Below, one piece after another: positions 21,601 to 36,600 of a stretch of DNA of 64,000 bases (position 1 is its first letter; every line of letters begins with the position of its first letter). The translations under genes were made by a program, and so were the position numbers. The DNA comes from Maratus speciosus (lineage: Eukaryota; Arthropoda; Arachnida; Araneae; Salticidae). Below the pieces are notes generated by a model. It was not told the DNA's origin. It did not search any database and worked only from the letters and a program-made list of their open reading frames with translations. Where the stretch lies: the NCBI GenBank assembly GCA_963932465.1, contig OZ010798.1, forward strand, positions 22,268,918 through 22,332,917, given 5' to 3'.

Positions 21601-24600
21601 ATAAATTGTATTGAATAATTATCTTTTTGAACTCGCAAAAGGTTAAAAAAGAAATGAAAAAGTTATCTTTTCTCATCTGTCAAAAATCAAAATGATTGCC
21701 ATTTTGTTAGAAAGCAACTTTTTAAAGTAAATGTTGGTATAAACTTCAGAGAGCTCAATGCCTTTTCAATAAGTTGGCAACCAAATTTGTTTTTGATGTT
21801 TTTGATTGGAGAAAAAGTGGTTTCTTGATTAGAAGATCACAGCAACAGCAGGTACTCCCCATCACATAAGGCTTATTGTTAAATTCTTTCTATGCACAAT
21901 AATTTAAATATATAAATAAATTGTCAATAAATATAATACAAAAAGTCTGAAGGTGGGATACCTGTTATTTGTAACAGAAAAAAAGGTACTTTTCCAGTAT
22001 AGGGGCCTTGGCAGTTTTTTAAAAGCTTGGCGCAGTTGTTGCCAAATGGTGTAAATAGCTATGGTAACAAATTTTAATGAACTTTTATGCTTGTTTATAT
22101 ATGTATTTGTGTAGATAAAAACATTTTATTTATATATATGTATTTTTTATATCCAATTTCTCTATTCATGAATTTAACATTGCATTGTTTTCCGGTAGAT
22201 TTATAATTTGTTGCATCACATTTCTAATTTTGTCTTTTCATAATTTTCAGAACTGTTTTGAATGTGGAGGCCATAACCCTCAGTGGGTGAGCGTGACTTA
22301 TGGAATTTGGATCTGTTTAGAATGTTCAGGCAAGCATCGAGGACTGGGAGTGCATCTAAGGTGAAATTTTCTTTTCAATTTCACAAAATGATTTAAGCTG
22401 TTTTATACTGCTTTAATGAAAAAATAAATGTTTGTAGTCTTGACTCTAATTGAGTTTCTGTTAATGCAGTATACCGCAACTAATTATTAAAACATTTTGT
22501 ATTTAAGTTCTGTTTTTATGTAGTTCTTAAATATATCTCCCTGCTCAAGAACAGTAAACTTTCTGATAAATATACAGACTCATTTTTAAAGTAAAAAGCA
22601 TAAAATTGTCAGGAACAACTTTAGAAAAGATTTGGAATCAAATTTTTGATAAATGTGACAATTCTTGAGTTATTGTATTATGTCATTTCATTGCACTTCA
22701 TATTGTTTTTTCTGCGATTGTCACATCGAGAAATTTAACCCTCCGAGCGTCTTGCAAAAGGGTAAAATTGTAATGTTTTCTTTGCATTTTGTTTTAAATG
22801 CTAATAAAATATGATTCTTTCAACATTATAAAAAAAACTCAATTACAAATATGAATGTAATCCTTAAGAGTTTTAATCATTCTTCAATGTATTTAAAATT
22901 CCATAAATCTATAGAATTATATTATCTTAAATATTGCTTGTATTGCTGTGAAACCTGAAGCTTAGTGAACGGAATAATACGCCCCAAACACTTAGAGGGT
23001 TAATGAACTGCTAATTTTGTAAAATGGAAAACATTATTCAATTTCTTAAATTCTGTATGAAAAGACCTATTAATTTCACATGTCTATAATTAAAAATGAT
23101 TTCATGTGTCAGAAAGTAAGCACTTTGGTTTTGATTATAGCCTTAATGTTTAAAAATTAATTACTTTATCTATTGAACTCCTACCGTAAAATCCCATTAA
23201 TCTGCCCTTCTCGTTTAAGCACCCCCCCTCCCACTTTGTAAACAAATTAGAAAATTCAAGAAATCCTGAGAAAGCGCCCTCCCCGCAAAAAAAAATTTCG
23301 CCGTGCACGTCAAGATCAATACCAAAAGTTTTATCTTGCGAGTGATTTTTTTCCCCGAAGGATCAGAAAAGCATGACGAACTAAGTCTATTATTCTACTT
23401 ACCTTTGATTTCATTTATTTCTTTCAGTTTATTCAAATCTCATTTCGGCGTTTGCACTTACATTTTGTTTTCATATCACCGTAAACCTCAGAGGAAGCCG
23501 TAAATGCAGTTCAGTTATTCGTTTTATGATTCGATTAAGAATCGATTCATGTCATCGGACTATTCACTACTGATCAGCACACCCATTCAGTACAGCTACG
23601 TAACTTCATATTTATACATATAATTCATATTTTTCATAATATTATTAGCCTTGGATATTATTATTACTAAATAGATAAAATAATAATCAGTGGTGCAGTC
23701 GTAAAAAAAACAGAGGGTATACGTTCTAAACAGAGGGTATACGCTCAAGGCAGAGGGTATACCTTAAGTGTATATATGCTATAGCTTTCTTGAGAAACAG
23801 AGGGTATACAGTGTTCCTTAAAAAAATCCTGAGGGTATACGGCGTATACCCCCATATACCCTCCACTACATCCCTGATAATAATGATAATAACAATTTAC
23901 AGCCTTTTTTTTAAGTAACTTTCAGAATTAATTTTATATTGTGTTGGTTTTCTTTCTTCTAAGTTAAGGTAGATGGCACCAAAATAACGCGAAATTGGAT
24001 TTATTGGTATTATTTATTATTATTATTATTATTAAGTATTGAATTGGTGAATTAATTTGATATTTGAAGGTGATATTCATAATATTTACATTATATATCA
24101 ATATTTAAAATGAGTAAATGTAGTGATAAAGTTATATTTTTAAATTAATTAGTCTACGTCAGTCTGATTTAAATTTCCCATTATAACACATTTCTTCTTT
24201 TCTTTAAAAAAATTAGTTTCATTTGCAATATTTTTCATGTTATTATTGTTAGTTTTGTGATTTGTATTATTTATTTAGCCTTTATAGATAAGAAATGATG
24301 ATTTAAAAAAGATATTTAATCTCCCCAATTTACAACAGTTTGAAAACATGCTTCAAAATTCAGCATCCAAGCATCTGAACTGTTTTGTAATTTTGCCGAT
24401 GTGATTTAATTTCTAAATACGCTTGAAGTCATACTTATACCTGATTACCATGTTTTTGTGTATTTTGAATATTTATTTAAAACTTTGTTTACTGTGTTTT
24501 CTTTTTCAAGTACAGTAGATTTCATTTAATTGGAACACATCAGTTCTGCACAATTTGTCACACACACACACACGCACACACAAAAAAAGCTCTGCCAATT

Positions 24601-27600
24601 GTCAGAAAAAGATTTGATATTTTTGTTTTGTTCTTGTCATTTTACTTAATGGACTTTACCCATGTGACGTCAACTGCGGATAAAAAGAAGTGAAGTAGGG
24701 GTGAAGAACATTTTAACACCGCTTCACCTTCGTCCAATACACAGTCTTTTTCAGAGGGAAAATTCCCGCAGAGGTGTGGCTATTGCCATTCGTGGGTAAA
24801 GTCCATTAAATAGTTTACCTATTTTAGCTGTATTCCAAATAACTAAGATCTCTACTGTGTGTGTTATTTCTACAAGTAAATGAAAATCTATTAAGTTATA
24901 TGATATTTAAATTAGAAAATCTGACTTTTTTATGCATGTGTGAACAAATTTTTTCTTATTTGTGATTTAAAGTGACTTATTGTATATATAAAATGTTATG
25001 GTAATTCTGTAAGATCAGTGTAACATTGACGAATTTGCACCATGTGAGAAATTAAATTTAGGACATCTTCAATTTAGAGGAAGGTAGGGCGAGATCTGCC
25101 AGTTAGTGCAGTGGTCAAAAGCATCAGTTTTAAAGCTCCTGAATTTTTCTAGAAGAAGCGGGTTCGACCGCAACAACTGGCAAAATGATTTCTGTAATAT
25201 TTTTGGCAATAATTCATTTGAATAATGACATATTTTATTAGGAGGAGAAGTTGTATTTTTTCTTAAATTGGACTTGTATTTTTTCTTAAATTATTATTTG
25301 AATGCTTTACAATTAAATAAAATTTAAAACTAAAAAAATATTTTAAAAAATAATTTTATATTTAAAATATTTAAGCTAAAATATTTTGCATGTAATTATC
25401 AATTAAATAAAATGAGCTGATCTCCAATTTTTGTTATATTTTCTGGCGATTATCAAGAATATATATGTGTGTGTGTGAGAGACCTGCCAACTGCTACGAA
25501 AAAATCGTAGTTGCTACGATTTGGACCTATAAACTACGATGCTATGAAAATCGGTCTTAAACTACGATTTTTTGCAAAAAACACAAACGCATTTTTTGTT
25601 TCTAGTTGCGATTTTTATCCCGCAGAGCATATTTTTCGGGAGTGATTCTGTTGCGAAATTTCTAAGTATTCATTTCCGAAAGTTTTAAAAAATTGGCCAT
25701 TAATCCAAAAATTCGGACATTAAAAAATGCTCATGGGGAAAAAAAAAATCTGGGCTGCAAAACAAACTTCTTAACATAAAACACTCTCTTTATGCATATT
25801 AACCATGAGTGAATCGTGTTTCTGTAAATATTTATACAGGAATTTGCTTCCTTAGAAACAAGGTGCAATTTTAAGAATTTCTGGAAAGGAGTGTGTGTGT
25901 GTGTGTGTGGGGGGGGGGGGGGTGTCTTTGAGGGGCAAGGTTTGAAACAGTGTGCAAAATCGCACGATTTGCGATAAACTACTGCGAATTTTGACAAATG
26001 ACCGTATTAAAAAAATCAATTTCATCAATTGGTCGCAGAAGAAAATTAATTTCGTCAAAGGATCATGGTAAAAACGCAGTGTTGATTTCAGGGGGAGTGC
26101 CCACCCCCCAGAAGATTTGAGATTTTGTGTTTTCAATGGTGTGAATTTTGTCAAGATATCCCAGAAAGAAAACACGAATTTCGTCAAAAGATCAATAAGA
26201 AAATGCAAATTTCATTGAAAGATCAGTAAGAAAACGTAAATTTTCACCGAAAGATCGCAGAAAGAAAACACTAATTTCATCAAAAGGATTGCGGAAAAAA
26301 ACGCAAAATTTGACAAAGGTCCGTGGTAAAAAATGCGAATTTTGTCAAAGTTCATGGTAAAAAGTGCGGATTTCAACAAAGAATCGTGATAGGAAAATGG
26401 GAATTACGATTGTGGAAAACTGTGAATATCCTGAAATGATCGCAGGAAAAAAATCCCAAATTTCGTCTAAATTTACTACACTGGGCTAAAAAATTGGAAC
26501 CAGGCTCCTTTTACAAATGTTAAAAAAAAAAAAAAAAAAAAAATGTCGCGAAACGAAAAGAAACTCTAAAAATTGTATAAAAATTTTCAAAGAAAAAAAT
26601 TTACTATATTGAGTTGAAAGACTGAAACTTTATTCCTTTTACGAATGTCAAAAGGCTGTGTAACACGAAAAACCAACCAACCAACCTCCAGATTAATTTG
26701 AATTTTGTGTACTATGAGTTCTCATTTTCAAAGGTTGGCAGGTCTGATGTATGAGAAAGAAAAGTTTGTCATTCTTTTCTGTAAAAAATGAAAAAGAAAA
26801 TTTAAAGAAAGAAAAATATTCATACAAGAACTATAAAAGAAATTACCTCGATATTTGCTTAATATTTAAAAAATGTAAAATAAAATTCAAGTAATAAAAA
26901 CATATATATTATAAATTGTTAGGCTGCATCAAGTTTCAAATTTAGCCTTTTAGAGATTGAAAGTGATAAAAATAAAATTAATGACAGCTTTCAAATGGCC
27001 GTGTAGCTAAAAAAAAAAACTAAATATTGTTATTTTTTGTAAAAAAAATTGAGACCGTAGTAAGTAAAAATAATATTGCTCTACCCAATATTTTTAGTTA
27101 AACTTCTGATAAAAAGCAAGCATAATTGGTTATAAATTATGAACTTAAAATTCTTTCACTTCATTGAATAGGTTAGACTGGACAGCACCATCTATCGCCT
27201 TAAAGAAATAGAAATCACTTATACAGTATAGCAATTTGATAAGATTTCAATACTTAATTTAAAAGCAATTAATTAAATTCAAGAATTTTTCTAATGAAAC
27301 ATTCAACCATCATCAACCGTCAAACATTTACCATCAATTCTTGATGGGTACTATCTAGTTTTGATTTAAGGAAGTTATAAATAATTTTTCACTTGTTATC
27401 AAGATGCTTCTTTTTTAACAGTGTCACTCTTTATTCAAGCCTTTTCTTTCCTATTACTTTTTAAAATTTATATAACAATTGGTACAAAGAAAACACAAAG
27501 CTAAAAGTTGTATGTTTTGCTTTTACTATACGTTAATTTATCAAATTAAATTACTTTTTATTAAACTTACTAAAGTAAATGTTGTATACCATATATTGTT

Positions 27601-30600
27601 TTAATGCCAAATGTTACAAAAAAAAATTATATTTTTTTATGATAAAAAATGCAAAGAGTTAATCCCAAATAAGTGTTTTATCCTATACAATGGATAAAAA
27701 AGCTGAAAATAAATTCTTATTTACTTTAAATCCAAAGTTTTTCTCGTGATTATAACAGTCATATCATCTAAACTTTTAAAATGGCTACCAAGTATAATAA
27801 TATAGTGACAAATATTTTGTTATTCATTAAACACTAACTGATACTTGTAACATGCTAATTTGGTGAAACAATTTTTTAAAATTACAATTTGTATTTTTTA
27901 TGAATTTGTTTTTGAAACCTACCTATTTTACTGCACTACTTATTTTACCCCACCTGAACCTATTTTATTCTTTAAAAATATTCTTTTGATTTGTTGTCTA
28001 ATAAAAATTCGGTACTTCTTAGTTATCCCGTCGACCAAATTACTGTCGCCAAATTGTAAGATTAAATGCCAATAATGGATGCCATTAATTGTAAGATTAA
28101 ATGCCAATAATGCCATTAATTCGACGTTTTATTTGTATTTCTATTAATGTTTTACTAATTTATTTGTTCTTCATTATTTAAAATAAAAATTATGTCAATG
28201 TGTATAATTTGGCTAGTTGTTTGGCGATTTATAAAATTTGGCGAAATTGGTCGATGGGATAACTAAGAAGTACCAAAAATTCTTTGAAATAAATATGGTG
28301 ATTCTTTCACTTTTGTATTATATTTATTTTAGTCATTTCAATGCATGTAAGAATGTGGTGTGTTATTCAGGATTGAAAGAATCTATGTATATACATTGGT
28401 AGAATTTAATTGGTCTATAGGAAAAAAATGTGTTTACAAATACAAGATATTGCCTAGTTTGGCTGTTTTCTTACTTATTCCAGAAGTGCTAGAAGTTTTT
28501 TGTTTTGTGTGTGTGATTTTTAAAATTTTTTTTAGATAAAATACATTCAAACAAATACAAAATGAAAAAAAAAAGAAACATCTTTTGCGAAGGGCACACA
28601 GAAAAAAGAAGTTAAAACTATTAATTTCCTGAGGAGATGTTTTAAATATACGAATGCATCTACACCCAAAAATTTAGCATAAGCAAGTGGAATTTTGAAA
28701 TTTACTGACTAACAGCCTCAACACCAATATTTACATTAAATATCTCTCCTTTTTTTTGCAGTTTTGTCAGGTCTGTATCTATGGATAAATGGAAGGATGT
28801 TGAATTGGAGAAGATGAAAGTGGGTGGTAACCGCAAGGCAAAGCAATTTCTACTAAGTCAACCTGATTATAATCATAAAATGCCCCTCTCTGAAAAATAT
28901 AACACCAAAGCTGCAGCTTTATATCGTGATAAGGTACTCAAATTTAATTCATTGTGTTTTTACTTTTAAGGCTGTTCTCAACTGATCTGCTCAACAAGCG
29001 CAGAATATTTTGACACATTTACAAATTTATTTTTTAACGGAAAGATATAAAATTTGAAGGCCTTACTAAGGAAGCGATTTAGAATTGAATTGTATTTTTC
29101 CATTTTTTGATAAACAAATTACTTATCGAGTTAGAAGCAATTTTGATCACGTGACAAAGATGTTTTTCATCCTTCCTTGAGTGGTCATTCTTTCACGTGA
29201 AATTCGGTTCAAAATGTCCTCTCTGACACTATTTTCTGAACGATCTATTGCATTTCCAAAAAAATGGAAAAAAAAGTTTGATGACATAGTTTCTGAACAA
29301 CAACGCCTATTTAGTTTCATGCATTTCCAAACAAAAATAAATTAAAACTTATGCCATAAAATTGTTCTTTTGGATTTGAGAACAGCCTTAATAATTTGTT
29401 GATTTTATGTATATTCAGCATTTTAAAGTAAAAATGAAATTGTGTTGTATTTTAAACAAAAAATCAGCTGTCTTGTGTGTAAAAGTTTAAGAAATTGAAA
29501 AATTTGTATCTTAAAAATATATTATTCATTGGTATCTTCACCTTTTGAGCTTGGGTGTTTTAAGTATCAGCGAGAAGATCTTCCTTCTTAAGACTCTAGC
29601 GTACCTTAAAATCTAGCATCTGCTTCCTTACCTCAGTTATTGTTAATCATGGCATCTTGCAGATTAACAATCTCTGGAGAAAAAACATGCTTAGTAGATT
29701 TCAAGATAATAGCAAACTTTTAAGAAAAGATGCCTTCTGCACAATATTAAACTACCCATCCTGAAAATGAGGTATAAATTTATACAATCCTTGAAAGTTT
29801 GTAATTTTTTCAAAGGTAATTTTTGGTACTTAAATATCTTTATTTTAATGCAAAATCTGCAAAAAATTTTCTTTTTATTGTAGAGATTCTTAATTCTTCT
29901 ATCATTCCTAATTTGGGGCTGAAAATCTTCTGCATTTAAGCATATTTCTGCTTTTTAAAATTTTTATCTAAATTCCTTTCCCTCTCTGAAATTTTGCATC
30001 CTTTCTTTGACCTACCTACAGTAGTAGCAGACAGTTTTAAATCCTTAAATTTTTTAAAAAGCTTTTTTCACTTTATTTGCTATTTTATTGCAACAACAAT
30101 AACTGATCATCTAAAATTTTTCCCATCCAAAATTGCTGTTTCATTCATCCTCTCCCCCCCCCCCCCCTCCCGAAATCTCTTTCTTACCAAGCACATAAAA
30201 TTTAAAGTCTTAAGAGTTTTAACTCTTAAGTTTAAAAAACATTCTGTCAAATTTCGGTCCCAATCATAAATTTTTTTAAACGTTAATAAATAATCAACCA
30301 TCTAGTCTAATCAACTCTCCCCCCCTTTGCCCCAATTGACAAAGCTTAAAATCTTTAAAACTATTTTCTTTTTTTGTAACAACAAATCATTAAAATAGCA
30401 ATAAAAAGCCTTTGTGCAGAAATATTAAAAAGCAGTAAACCAATGTTTAAAATGCACAAATAATGCGTGAAAAGCAGCAAACAGCTGTTTCGAATCTACA
30501 GCGAGATTCTTCTTCAGTGCAAGATAGGGAAAAAAGGAACAGCGTGCTAGATAAAGCAAGGCTGAGCAAAATGATAGACAGAGACGCGCTGCCTTATATA

Positions 30601-33600
30601 CCCTATGCGGGTAGCGAAAGCACCAGAAACAACCAATGAGAGAGAAGCAGTGGAAACGACTGGGTGGACAAGTAACAACATCTACCGGAGAAGGAGAGAA
30701 AAAGAAACCAAAAAAGAGGAAATTAAATTAATGCTTTCCAAATACTTGTGTGGCGAGAATAAATGTGTTGTGATCGTAAAAGGGTTAAAGTACACGTTGT
30801 GAAGTTCTTTTAATAAATTACTATTGATCGTTAAAGAAATAATAAAAACTGGAGGCTTCTTACTTTACAGGAGACAGTGAAGAGACGAACTGAAGAAACA
30901 AACAATATTCTTTATTTCGGTCGTTAGTAGCAGTAGAAAGTTATGAAAATACTTGCTTCTGGTCACCATTTTTTAAAATAGAAGAACTAATCTTTTAAGA
31001 AGAAAAATAGCAGCCAACATGGAATAAATCCATGGGATTCCTTTTAATGAGAGCAGCACAACTTTAAAGGATTAAACATTGAGAAAAAAAACACATCCAC
31101 TTAAATAAAATATCAAACTCATTCAGCCAAAAAAAAGCGGCACGACATTCGAACGGCCGGCGGGCCGCGCTCCGCTAAAACTACGTTAAAAGACTACATC
31201 TTTTTCAGACAACATCACACCAAATTGTGAATTTAAAATTAACGAGTTTTAGTATTTTAAATGATGAATACGGGGCTGACAAAGTAATTAAAAGGCAGAA
31301 TTTAAATTGATTAGCTAAATTAACATTTACGGGAAATTAATGAAAATCGAATTACAAACTGCAGAATTAAAAATGTTTCACTGATTGGGAAGCGAAACTG
31401 AAAATTCTTCCTATCAGGCATCGGCATCAAAAGAGGGCGGCGCATCATTTCAATGACGTCATCATAATGCAAACTGTCTCCATCGATACGAGAGCTCCAG
31501 AAATGTGCTCCTAAAATAGTGGAGTGCTCATGCGCAAGCTGCCGATCTGCTCCCAACGCAGATATGAATATTAGCAGTGAAAAATGAACTTGCTTTGCGG
31601 TGAGAGATAAAAGCGTCAACATCGCGGCGTAAAGATTGAGTTTAAATAGACATTGATGCAAAAAAATAGCTGAAAGGAAATAAAAATAAACCAAATTTAA
31701 ATACTGTGAGAAGTATTCTCACACTAGTACTTCAGATTTTCCAAGTATTTGGAAAGCATTAATTTAATTTCCTCTTTTTTGGTTTCTTTTTCTCTCCTCC
31801 TCCGGTAGATGTAGCTACTTGTCCACCCAGTCGTTTCCACTGCTTATTCCTCATTGGTTGTTTCTGGCGCTTTCACTACCCGCATAGGGTATATAAGGCA
31901 GCGCGCCTCTATCATTTCGCTCAGCCTTGCTTTATCTAGCACGCTGTTCCTTTTTTCCCTATCTTGCACTGAAGAAGAATCTCGCTGTAGATTCGAAACA
32001 GCTGTTTGCTGCTTTTCACGCATTATTTGTGCATTTTAAACGTTGGTTTGCTGCTTTTTAATAAATAATAGTTAGGCAAATACTTCTTTTCTGCCCGAAA
32101 TTGCCACTTCTTCTGACCCCCCTCCCTACTGCTTATCAAACATACGAATTTAAAGACCTTTAAACTATTTACATTTTAATATTTTTTCTGTCTTAATTGT
32201 AAAACTTTAGTAATGATAAATAAATAATCAGTCATCTGATCAATTTTGTCCCTCTTTCATGTTTCTATGATTCCATTTTTTAAAAATTCCACCTAAATTG
32301 TCCCCTCTTTTGTTGGAATTTGTTGTCCCACTTTTGTGCATTTCTTGTCTTGTATAACTGTATATACACTGCTCAAAACAATTAAAGGATATTTGAAGTT
32401 TTATATAAAATAAAGATATAAACGAAATTTTTTTTGACGAAAATAGAAGAGAATCACAAATGCAAATTTTTCTGGTTTTCAAACTGTGGAGTATGCAAAT
32501 TTTGAGTTTGACGTCAAAAAACGTCGCTTCAGCGGCAGCGAATGAAATTTGACTTTCAACTGGATAAAAGAGAGTGAAGACAAGGATGATCGGCATTCAG
32601 TGATTGCTTTGTTTCGATGAGTACGATGTCTCAGCGAAGTCATTTGACAGATTCAGAAGCTTTGAGAATTGTTGGTAGGTTAGAAGGGGGCCAAACTCAA
32701 GCCAAAGTAGCACAAGCCATTGGAGTGTCACAAAGTGTCATTTCCAGGATCTGGAACCGTTTTTTGGAGAGTGGATGTGCAGGCCGAAGACGAGGGCAAG
32801 GTCGTAGACGGGCAACAACGCCCAATGAAGATCGGTATTTAGCGTTAACAGCTCGGAGACACCGAACCATGAACGCTACTCTTCTCCAACACCTTCGCTC
32901 GGCTACAGGCAGCACGATTTCAACTCAGATTGTCCGAAACCGGCTCCATGCTGTAGGTCTGTATGCTCGCCGACCGATGGTATGTGTTAGATTAACATCA
33001 AGGCATCGTCGCGACCGCAGGGAGTGGGCAACCGAGCATGTCGACTGGAGGAGAAATGAATGGAGCAATATTCTGTTTTCTGACGAGTCCCGTTTTTCTG
33101 TGCATCCGGATAATAGGCGTATTTTCATCTGGAGGGACCGTGGCAGTAGGAATAATCCTGCGTTCGTGCACGAAAGTGTCAGATTTGGCGGTGGAAGAGT
33201 GTTGGTGTATGGTGGCATCTCCATTGACGGACGCACTGACCTCTACATCATTCAAGATGCAATCGGAGATAACTTCATTTTAATGGACGATAACTGCAGG
33301 CCACATCGTGCAAACCTGGTGGAGGATTTCCTTTTCGAGGAAGGAATCGTTCGAATGGAATGGCCAGCGTGTTCTCCAGACATGAATCCAATCGTAGCAA
33401 GTTTGGGACGCTCTAGGAAGACGAGTTTCTGGCCGCCAACAACCCCCACAAACTCTCCAAGAACTGGAAAAAGCTCTTCTGGAAGAGTGGGGCAGAATAC
33501 CCCAACTCGTCATTAATAGCCTCATTGAGTCCATGCCTCAAAGGTGTTCAACATTGCTGGCTGCCCGTGGAAACCATACCCCCTACTGAAAATGATTTTC

Positions 33601-36600
33601 TTTGAAGAAAACACCTTTTCTTATTCTTTTTTTCTCATATGCACAAATTGTGTTTTTTTCCTTTAGTACACAAATGCGCAATAAAATGCATTTTTTTCTG
33701 CCAAACATGTGTAATTTATTCTCATATAACCTACTATGTCTGTCGACCATGTATCAATCAGCTAAACAGTTTACCAGATACAAAATCCACCTAAAACTGC
33801 AATATCCTTTAATTGTTTTGAGCAGTGTATATTTCGTATTTGAACTGTAACTGGGAGCTGAATATTTAACTGTATGTACAGTAGAACCCCGTTATTCTGA
33901 ACTAATTGGGTCCGGTGCCTGTTTGGATTATAAAAAATTTGAATTACCCAAAATTCAGATAAAGAAAAAATGAAAAAGATGCGTGCTAAAATAATGTAAG
34001 TTATAAGTACTCAGTAGTACAGCAAACATCCTCTAATCCGGCACGATTTTCGGAAAAAAATAGCGTTCCTTGTTTAATCACTCATGTTTATAATAATCCA
34101 CTGGAACTACAGAATGAAGAATTACGTAACATTACAAATTGCGAATCTGTAAATAGCTCATCCACTACGTCGACGAAGAGGGAAGATAAAAAAAAATTCT
34201 GTAGATAATTTGCAAAATCAAACTGTTGAGAGGGAAAATAAATTTATTATCTGAATAAACTTTTTGAATCTGAATAATAGAGTCTAAATTACTAAAATCT
34301 GAATAATACTTTTTGCATTTTAGAAAAGAATTTTATAGTGACTGGTAAATAAACTGATATTCGAGATTTCCATAAGATGGTTTCAAATGTTAGGCCTGCA
34401 GTGCATGTTTTCATTTTATATTCGTGTACATATCTTGTATGTACTTTTACATTAAGTATTTTTTTATTCCATTCAAGCTGTTTAAAAAATAAAAAACATG
34501 CTTTACTGCCATTTTTGGTTTAATTCTAATTTCTACATGTTTTTTTTTTTTTAACATTCATCCTGTAATCTGGAAAATTTCATCGTTAAAAAGTACTGTT
34601 CAAGTATAATTTTTTAAAATAAAATCTGTTCAGGTTAACCGGAATTTCGCATAAGCGGGGTTTAACTGTATTTTGTATTTAAACTATAACTGGGAGTTAA
34701 TTGTTGACAACATCAGACGAGGTGTAGTGTGAACATGTATTAGTGAGCTGCTTTTAATAAAGATTGTTGTACAGCTCGTATTCAAAATATTGGAATAATT
34801 ATTTTTTTTACAAATTGAAAATATCGTTTGATAATTTAATGTCTCTTAATGCAAATATGCAAACGATATTTTTATTAAGAACTTATTGTTGATTATACAC
34901 TTGTTTACTATCTTAAAATTAATATAATTTTTGAAAAGATTAATTGAAAAAAATATTATTTTTAAAAGTCAAAATATTTGAATATTTAAGTGGTTCAAAA
35001 TATTAGATTATTTCACATTAATTCTCCTTTAATTATCACCAATTCATAACTGGTGGCATCATTGATTAAATCCAGACGATTTTATTTAAAATCAGTATTC
35101 TTTTTGCAGTTTGTTTGCTTCTTCGTCTTAAAATGGGTTGTGTGAGTGATATTCCTGAATCTATTAAACTTCGTATGGTTCATTTGTATTGGCACGGTAA
35201 AAATCAATGTTATATAGAGAATTATTTACATTGTTCGTAATCAAGCGTTAGTAAAAGACTAACACAATATTTAAAAAATGGAAAATTTCAAAATAATCGC
35301 TGAAATGGCAGACGAAAACCAAACACATCTGCTAGAGATGACAGAAAACTGAAGTGTATAGTTAAGAAAAACAGTTTTAAAAGTGTGCGATTCTTGTACC
35401 AAAAATGGAAAGAAGAAGGGGTTGAAGTTTCTACATCGACAACATTAAGACGTCTCCATAAATTTAAGTTTGAATCTCGTGTACTGAAAACAAAACCTCT
35501 CATGACTGCAAAACAAAAGCGTATAAGATAGAATTTGTGGAAATCAAGACATTTATGGAGCGCAGAAGATTAGAAAAATATATTTAGTGATGAAAGTATA
35601 TTTTATGTTTCATATGGTAATCAAGGTATTAGAGTTTGGAGAATGAAACAAGAAGCATTTGATAAAGAATGCCTTAAAAGTTCCGTAAAATTTGCTGCTA
35701 GTGTCATGATTTGGGGGTTGCATCAGTGCAGAAAGGACCTGGAAAGTTATGCATTGTCTACGAAAAGGTTAACTCTGAAATATATCAAGAAATTTTGGAA
35801 TATTACATGATTCTATCATCAGAAGATTTATTTGAAGATGATTTCATCTTTCAACAAGATTTAGCGTCACCTCATACCTCGGTGTCAACTAAGAATTGGT
35901 TCAGCCAACACAACATTAAGGTACTTCCTTGGCCACCAAACTCACCAGAATTTAATCCCATCGAAAACTTATGGTGTATAATGAAGAAAAAACTCCAAGA
36001 AAATCCTCCTTCAAGCAAAACTGAGTTAGTGGCACGTATAAATTCTATTTGGGCTAATCTTGACAGAAATGTTTGTAAACACCTTGTTTATAGTATGCAA
36101 GATCGATTGTACGCTGTTATGAAAGCTAAAAGGGATGCTACAAAATATTATCTACCATTTACTTCAGATTCATAAGGTAATATTGCTGCGTAAAATAAAA
36201 TATTCTAATATTTTGAACCAATCTAAATTTTATTCTAATATTTTGATGTGATTCAGAAAGCTGTATACCTAGTTTATTGTACTGAATTTTATACTTTGTA
36301 AATGTTAAAATCTTATTTAAACATTCCAGATTTAATTTATAAGAAATTTAATTGCATTTACTTAGTATCAAATATTGTACTGTATTTTGTAAATGTTAAA
36401 ATCTTATTTAAACATTCCAGATTTAATTTATAAGAAATTTAATTGCATTTACTTGGTATCAAAAATAAATAAATGAAATATATTTTTTTCTTATTACTTT
36501 TTCTCAATTATTCTAATATTTTGAACATGAGCTGTACTTGTAAAATGTCCCATTAATTGGGTGGTTAACTAATATGTATTTCAGCTTGTAAAATAATAGT

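Larger units (their letters stand above)
34772..36534 (+). mobile_element. Second Tc1/mariner-type transposon (inactive)
   Basis: Inverted ends CAGCTCGTATTCAAAATATT and CAGCTCATGTTCAAAATATT with TA at 34770-34771 and 36535-36536. 1763 bp. It carries a decayed transposase (35133-36175) and a 91-bp tandem duplication after it (36286-36465). Clearly older than the element at 32367. Confidence 0.93.

Noticed and set aside
25852..26208. 118-residue minus-strand ORF
   Set aside because: Arises from the ~30-bp array plus poly-C and (CA)n tracts.
31320..31694. 124-residue minus-strand ORF
   Set aside because: Lies in the spacer of the foldback element, has no recognisable domain and no supporting splice or codon pattern.
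32697..33534. Minus-strand and alternative-frame ORFs of 65-103 residues
   Set aside because: Shadows of the Tc1 transposase reading frame.
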